Origin: Alistipes sp.
GTDB taxonomy: Bacteria; Bacteroidota; Bacteroidia; Bacteroidales; Rikenellaceae
Direction: 5' to 3'
DNA: 55,137 nucleotides
NCBI GenBank assembly: GCA_022511345.1
Contig: JAFLRR010000015.1
Span: 16,516-71,652 of the forward strand
Under the pieces are notes generated by a model. That model saw only the letters and a list, made by a program, of their open reading frames with translations, had not been told where the DNA came from and ran no database searches. Position numbers and translations under genes: made by a program. Every line of letters starts with the position of its first letter. Within the stretch, counting starts at the first letter, position 1. This document shows, piece after piece, positions 51,900 through 55,137 of this stretch.

Positions 51900-53027
51900 A
51901 TGAAACAGAAAGTAGCACAGAAATTTGCGGAAATATTCGGCGAAGGCGCGCGCATGTTCGCCTCGCCCGGCCGCATAAATCTCATCGGCGAGCATACCGA
52001 CTACAACGGCGGATTCGTATTCCCCGGCGCAGTCGACAAGGGCATCGTGGCTGCCATCCGCCCCAACGGCACCGGCAAAATCAACGCCTTCGCCCTCGAC
52101 CTCGACGACTCCGACACATTCGGCCTCAGCGAGCATGAGGCTCCCTCGAAGGGCTGGGCCCGTTACATCTTCGGCGTGGTGCGCGAGATGTCGAAGCGCG
52201 GCGTCAAGGTAGGCGGTTTCGACACCGTATTCTCGGGCGACGTGCCCCTGGGTGCGGGCATGTCGTCGTCGGCAGCACTCGAGTCAACCTATGCCTTCGC
52301 AATCAACACCCTCTACGGCGGCAACATCGACAAGTTCGAGCTGGCGCGCGTAGGCCAGGCCACCGAGCACAACTACTGCGGCGTGAACTGCGGCATCATG
52401 GACCAGTTCGCCTCGGTATTCGGCAAGGCCGGACATCTGATGCGGCTCGACTGCCGCTCGATGGAGTTCGAGTACTTCCCCTTCAACCCCAAAGGCTACA
52501 AATTAGTGCTGCTCGACTCGCGCGTGAAGCACGAGCTCGTCGGCTCGCCCTACAATGACCGCCGCGCATCGTGCGAGCGTGTGGCCAAGGTCCTGGGTCA
52601 GGAGTTCCTGCGCGGCGCGACGATGGAGCAGCTGGAGGCAATCAAAGACAAGATTTCGGACGAGGACTACCGCCGTGCGCGCTACGTCATCGGCGAGGAG
52701 CGCCGCGTGCTCGACGTCTGCGACGCGCTCGAGAAGGGCGACTACGAAACGGTCGGCAAGCGCATGTACGAGACCCACTGGGGCATGTCGAAGGATTATG
52801 AGGTGTCGTGCGAGGAGCTCGACTTCCTGGCCACCGTTGCCGAGGAGTGCGGCGTGACCGGCTCGCGAATCATGGGCGGCGGCTTCGGCGGCTGCACCAT
52901 CAACCTGGTCAAGGAGGAGCTTTTCGACAACTTCATCGCCACGGCCCGCCGCCGCTTCTGCGAAAAGTACGGCCACGAACCCGAGGTATACAACGTCGTA
53001 ATATCAGACGGTTCGCGCGAAATTTAA
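51900..53027 (+). CDS. galK: Galactokinase
   Basis: A 375-residue GHMP kinase that makes galactose-1-phosphate. SPGRINLIGEHTDYNGGFV is the galactokinase signature, LGAGMSSSAALES the GHMP ATP loop, and GSRIMGGGFGGCTINLV the third motif. Length is typical. Single gene between its own promoter and a terminator. Confidence 0.97.
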   Translation: MKQKVAQKFAEIFGEGARMFASPGRINLIGEHTDYNGGFVFPGAVDKGIVAAIRPNGTGKINAFALDLDDSDTFGLSEHEAPSKGWARYIFGVVREMSKRGVKVGGFDTVFSGDVPLGAGMSSSAALESTYAFAINTLYGGNIDKFELARVGQATEHNYCGVNCGIMDQFASVFGKAGHLMRLDCRSMEFEYFPFNPKGYKLVLLDSRVKHELVGSPYNDRRASCERVAKVLGQEFLRGATMEQLEAIKDKISDEDYRRARYVIGEERRVLDVCDALEKGDYETVGKRMYETHWGMSKDYEVSCEELDFLATVAEECGVTGSRIMGGGFGGCTINLVKEELFDNFIATARRRFCEKYGHEPEVYNVVISDGSREI

Positions 53028-53034
53028 CCGCTGC

Positions 53035-53071
53035 ATATGACGGCTCCCGTGCGGGGGCCGTCATATCTTTT
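53035..53071 (+). terminator. Terminator after galK
   Basis: A 14-bp stem (ATATGACGGCTCCC with GGGGGCCGTCATAT) and a GTGC loop are followed by TCTTTTG, 8 bp after the galK stop. The end TATCTTTT also resembles a -7 box for the next gene (one base off). Confidence 0.88.
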
Positions 53072-53098
53072 GCAACCAACCCATTTAACCCGAACACC

Positions 53099-53908
53099 AT
53101 GCTTGCCATTCCGTCTGCAGCCATAACGGGCATATCGGCTGCCGAGCAGCTCGAGCAGCTGCCCGTATCAATCCACGAGCCCATGCTGGCCATAGTCCTG
53201 TCATATGTCTGCCCCCTGCTGGTGGTGCTGCTCTCGGGCTACATAGGATACAAGTCCTACCGCCACCAGCGAAACATCAGCAACAAGCAGATTTCGCACC
53301 GCCTAACGGCCGAGTGCACCGACCTCATACGCCACATAAACGCCGGTCTGGGTCTGCTCGCAAACCAGCACGACAGACTCTCGAAGCTCTCGCCGATGCA
53401 CTTCCGCAAGATGAAAATCAGCGACATATCGCTCTTTTTCGACCACAGCTTCATACACAACTACCCCGCCCGCCACGACACCCTGCTGCGCAAATGTTCG
53501 CTGCTGCTGCGCAACTACAACATCGAGCTCGACGCAGTAATCGAGGCCGCCGAAGACGATGCGGTGCCGGTGGAGAAATATGCCGAGTATGTCGACTACT
53601 TCTGCGCCAAGTGCCGCATATTAATCAAGGAGCTGTTCTACGTCCTCTGCCGCCTCACGCGCTGCGACTGCGACTACTGCCGCAACAATGTGCCCGTGTC
53701 GCTGCACAACGACGACAGACACATACTCTACAAGGCCGACGGGCAGCGCCAGTGCATACTGCTCAACCGCGACACTGCCGGCGAGTTCGAGGAGTTCCGC
53801 AAGAGCGGTTTCTACCTCATGCCCCGCCGCGCATTCCGCCGCAAGCTCGACGGCGAGATACGCCAGAGCTACGTCCCCGACGGCATCAACAAGGTTGTGC
53901 TCAAGTAG
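53099..53908 (+). CDS. Hypothetical membrane protein
   Basis: A 269-residue protein of unrecognised family. One strong TM helix (about 30-52, MLAIVLSYVCPLLVVLLSGY) is followed by a basic tail and a cytoplasmic part that is helical (ECTDLIRHINAGLGLLANQH; LLLRNYNIELDAVIEAAEDD). A Cys-rich stretch (YFCAKC, then RCDCDYCRN at about 178-203) could hold a metal or disulfides. N-terminal residues 1-29 may be cleaved or dispensable, as a second in-frame ATG at codon 30 starts the TM. Gap to the transporter gene is 36 bp. Confidence 0.68.
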   Translation: MLAIPSAAITGISAAEQLEQLPVSIHEPMLAIVLSYVCPLLVVLLSGYIGYKSYRHQRNISNKQISHRLTAECTDLIRHINAGLGLLANQHDRLSKLSPMHFRKMKISDISLFFDHSFIHNYPARHDTLLRKCSLLLRNYNIELDAVIEAAEDDAVPVEKYAEYVDYFCAKCRILIKELFYVLCRLTRCDCDYCRNNVPVSLHNDDRHILYKADGQRQCILLNRDTAGEFEEFRKSGFYLMPRRAFRRKLDGEIRQSYVPDGINKVVLK

Positions 53909-53944
53909 CTGCCGCACCGACAACCCCACGCGCTACACTTGCAG

Positions 53945-54871
53945 ATGCAAAACAAAGCCAAAGGATACCTGCTCGGCGCCTTCGCCGCCGCGACCTACGG
54001 CATGAACCCGCTCTTTGCGCTGCCGCTCTACGGCGCCGGCCTGAATCCCGAGTCGGTGCTGTTGCTGCGCTACCTGTTCGCAATACCGCTTGTAGCGGCC
54101 ATGATCAAGCTGCGCGGCCGCGACTTCGCCGTCCCGCGCCGCAGCATCCCGGCGCTCTCACTCATGGGAGTGCTCATGGCGGTCTCGTCGCTCACGCTAT
54201 TCATGAGCTACAACTTCATGGACGCCGGCATAGCCTCCACGATTCTGTTCGTATACCCGGTCATGGTGGCCGTGATCATGTCGCTGCTCTACGGCGAGCG
54301 CACCGGACTGCGCACATGGCTCTGCATAGCCGTGGCGACGGCCGGAATCGGCCTGCTATTCAAGGGCTCCGACGGAGCCACGCTCAGCATTGCCGGCACG
54401 CTTCTGGTGCTCGTCTCGGCACTGTCGTATGCCGTCTACATAGTCGGTGTCAACCGCTCGTCGCTCAGGGATATGCCCACGCTCAAGGTCACGCTGTGGG
54501 TCGTCGTTGCCGGAGCGGTGCTGTTCGCCCTGCGCACCATACCCGACGGAGGGCCGGTGCTGCCCGACTCGCTGTTTCTGTGGTTCTGCGCCGCGGGTTT
54601 GGCCATCTTCCCCACGGCCGTATCATTTCTCTGCACCACCAGCGCCATACACCGCATAGGCTCCACGCCCGTAGCCATACTCGGCGCTCTGGAGCCCGTC
54701 ACGGCGCTGCTCATAGGCGTCGGAGTCTTCGGCGAGCGGCTCACACTGCGCGACGGCATCGGCATAGCGATGATCATCACGGCCGTGACGCTCGTCATCG
54801 GCGGCAGCGCCTTCACTTCACACATGCTCCGGTTCCGCAAGCTGTTCCCCTCGCTGCGACGAAAGAGATAA
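53945..54871 (+). CDS. EamA/DMT-family transporter
   Basis: A 308-residue, 10-TM protein with two five-TM EamA repeats. The first starts KGYLLGAFAAATYGMNPLFA, the second ATLSIAGTLLVLVSALSYAV, and both contain the paired Pro/Gly turns of the family (IPLV, EPVTALLIGVGVFGERLT). It exports or imports metabolites such as amino acids; substrate unknown. ATG 53945 is used over a TTG two codons upstream. The gene is followed by AATT heptamers and a hairpin. Confidence 0.9.
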   Translation: MQNKAKGYLLGAFAAATYGMNPLFALPLYGAGLNPESVLLLRYLFAIPLVAAMIKLRGRDFAVPRRSIPALSLMGVLMAVSSLTLFMSYNFMDAGIASTILFVYPVMVAVIMSLLYGERTGLRTWLCIAVATAGIGLLFKGSDGATLSIAGTLLVLVSALSYAVYIVGVNRSSLRDMPTLKVTLWVVVAGAVLFALRTIPDGGPVLPDSLFLWFCAAGLAIFPTAVSFLCTTSAIHRIGSTPVAILGALEPVTALLIGVGVFGERLTLRDGIGIAMIITAVTLVIGGSAFTSHMLRFRKLFPSLRRKR

Positions 54872-54873
54872 TC

Positions 54874-54920
54874 AGCAATTGGCAATTCAATTAGCAATTA
54901 CCAATTAGTAATTAGCAATT
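54874..54920. repeat. Degenerate AGCAATT heptamers (inverse of AATTGCT)
   Basis: AGCAATT, GGCAATT, CAATT, AGCAATT, ACCAATT, AGTAATT and AGCAATT lie nearly end to end. AGCAATT is the reverse complement of the 1284 repeat unit. The array starts 2 bp after the transporter stop. Confidence 0.8.
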
Positions 54921-54973
54921 TAACATCTGCGGCGCGGCGCACATAATTTTGAATTGCGAAGCATATGGGCAAA

Positions 54974-55000
54974 AAAAATCGGTCTTCAGGACCGATTTTT
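54974..55000. terminator. Bidirectional terminator
   Basis: AAAAATCGGTC pairs with GACCGATTTTT across a TTCAG loop. It lies between the convergent transporter gene and the partial gene at the right edge. Confidence 0.9.
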
Positions 55001-55011
55001 TATTTTTGCAA

Positions 55012-55137
55012 CTATTTATTTTCCAGAAAACGCTTGTTTATCGTCCAGCCGTGCTGCACAAACCACAGACTGTCTTCGGGAACTTTTGACGCCCGGCCCA
55101 CCATAAAGTTAAAATCGCCTTTGCCTCTTACCTTTGG
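55012..55137 (-). CDS. Partial gene at right edge (C-terminus only)
   Basis: A minus-strand reading frame enters from outside the window and stops at TAG (55014-55012). The last 41 visible residues contain GKGDFNFMVGRASKVPED followed by LWFVQHGWTINKRFLENK. A convergent terminator directly after the stop supports a real gene. I do not recognise the family. Confidence 0.6.
   Translation of the reverse strand, partial: PKVRGKGDFNFMVGRASKVPEDSLWFVQHGWTINKRFLENK

Noticed and set aside
50507..51985. Longer start of the GNAT-like gene
   Set aside because: The extension would overlap galK on the other strand and crosses the gene's own promoter at 51751-51781; ATG 51724 fits the promoter.

Overview
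The window looks like chromosomal DNA from a GC-rich member of the Bacteroidales, most like Alistipes (Rikenellaceae). The evidence is the promoter grammar (many TAnnTTTG -7 boxes, usually TATCTTTG, several with a TTG/TTTG element 18-20 bp upstream), a Rho factor with a long disordered insertion, a lipoprotein BamA homologue (TamL), FKBP and SurA-type lipoproteins, and a RNase III/FabF/ACP cluster. I name the order with confidence and the genus only tentatively. No rRNA operon, transposase, prophage or CRISPR array is visible.

Layout. 1-4000: tRNA-Gly(GCC), a small outer-membrane-type protein, and a minus-strand rho / S1-P1 nuclease pair. 4000-7600: exbB-exbD-tonB-DUF1573 protein-MTA/SAH deaminase, a tightly packed plus-strand operon. 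7600-11100: minus-strand operon of a DUF3737 protein, a MATE transporter and a MalY/PatB lyase. 11200-19230: an uninterrupted eight-gene plus-strand run of an alpha/beta hydrolase, a membrane-anchored MurF-like ligase, Ddl, a two-TM protein of unknown family, a VanX-like lipoprotein, a YiiX-like cysteine peptidase, a short LuxC-like acyl-CoA reductase and a CPBP membrane protease. 19300-24300: envelope chaperones (degenerate parvulin lipoprotein, SurA) and a large OstA-like protein. 24300-29500: alpha/beta hydrolase (minus), then dapF, nitroreductase and tamL. 29500-34500: ftsY-rimO, a coiled-coil gene plus zapA, a structured ~200-nt RNA that I propose is 6S RNA, and rny. 34500-37500 (minus): acpP-fabF-rnc-radC. 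37600-43300: pepE-yraN (plus), then two FKBP lipoproteins, nhaA and a ureohydrolase (minus). 43400-49200 (plus): pdxB, ychF, a SIMPL protein, gltX and a galactose mutarotase. 49400-51700 (minus): gcvT and a GNAT-like gene. 51900-54900 (plus): galK, a hypothetical membrane protein and an EamA transporter. The right edge cuts a minus-strand gene.

Themes. Much of the window serves the cell envelope: TonB energisation, outer-membrane biogenesis (SurA, OstA-like, TamL), peptidoglycan precursor supply (DapF, Ddl, MurF-like) and periplasmic PPIases. The eight-gene run is the best candidate for an undescribed system. It places a membrane-embedded Mur ligase that lacks the normal UDP-substrate domain next to a Ddl and an exported D-Ala-D-Ala dipeptidase homologue, with no sign of a classical van regulatory or VanH gene. 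Two other unusual features are the putative 6S RNA, whose terminator U-run appears to double as the -33 box of rny, and a family of 7-bp AATTNNN tandem repeats at several gene boundaries.
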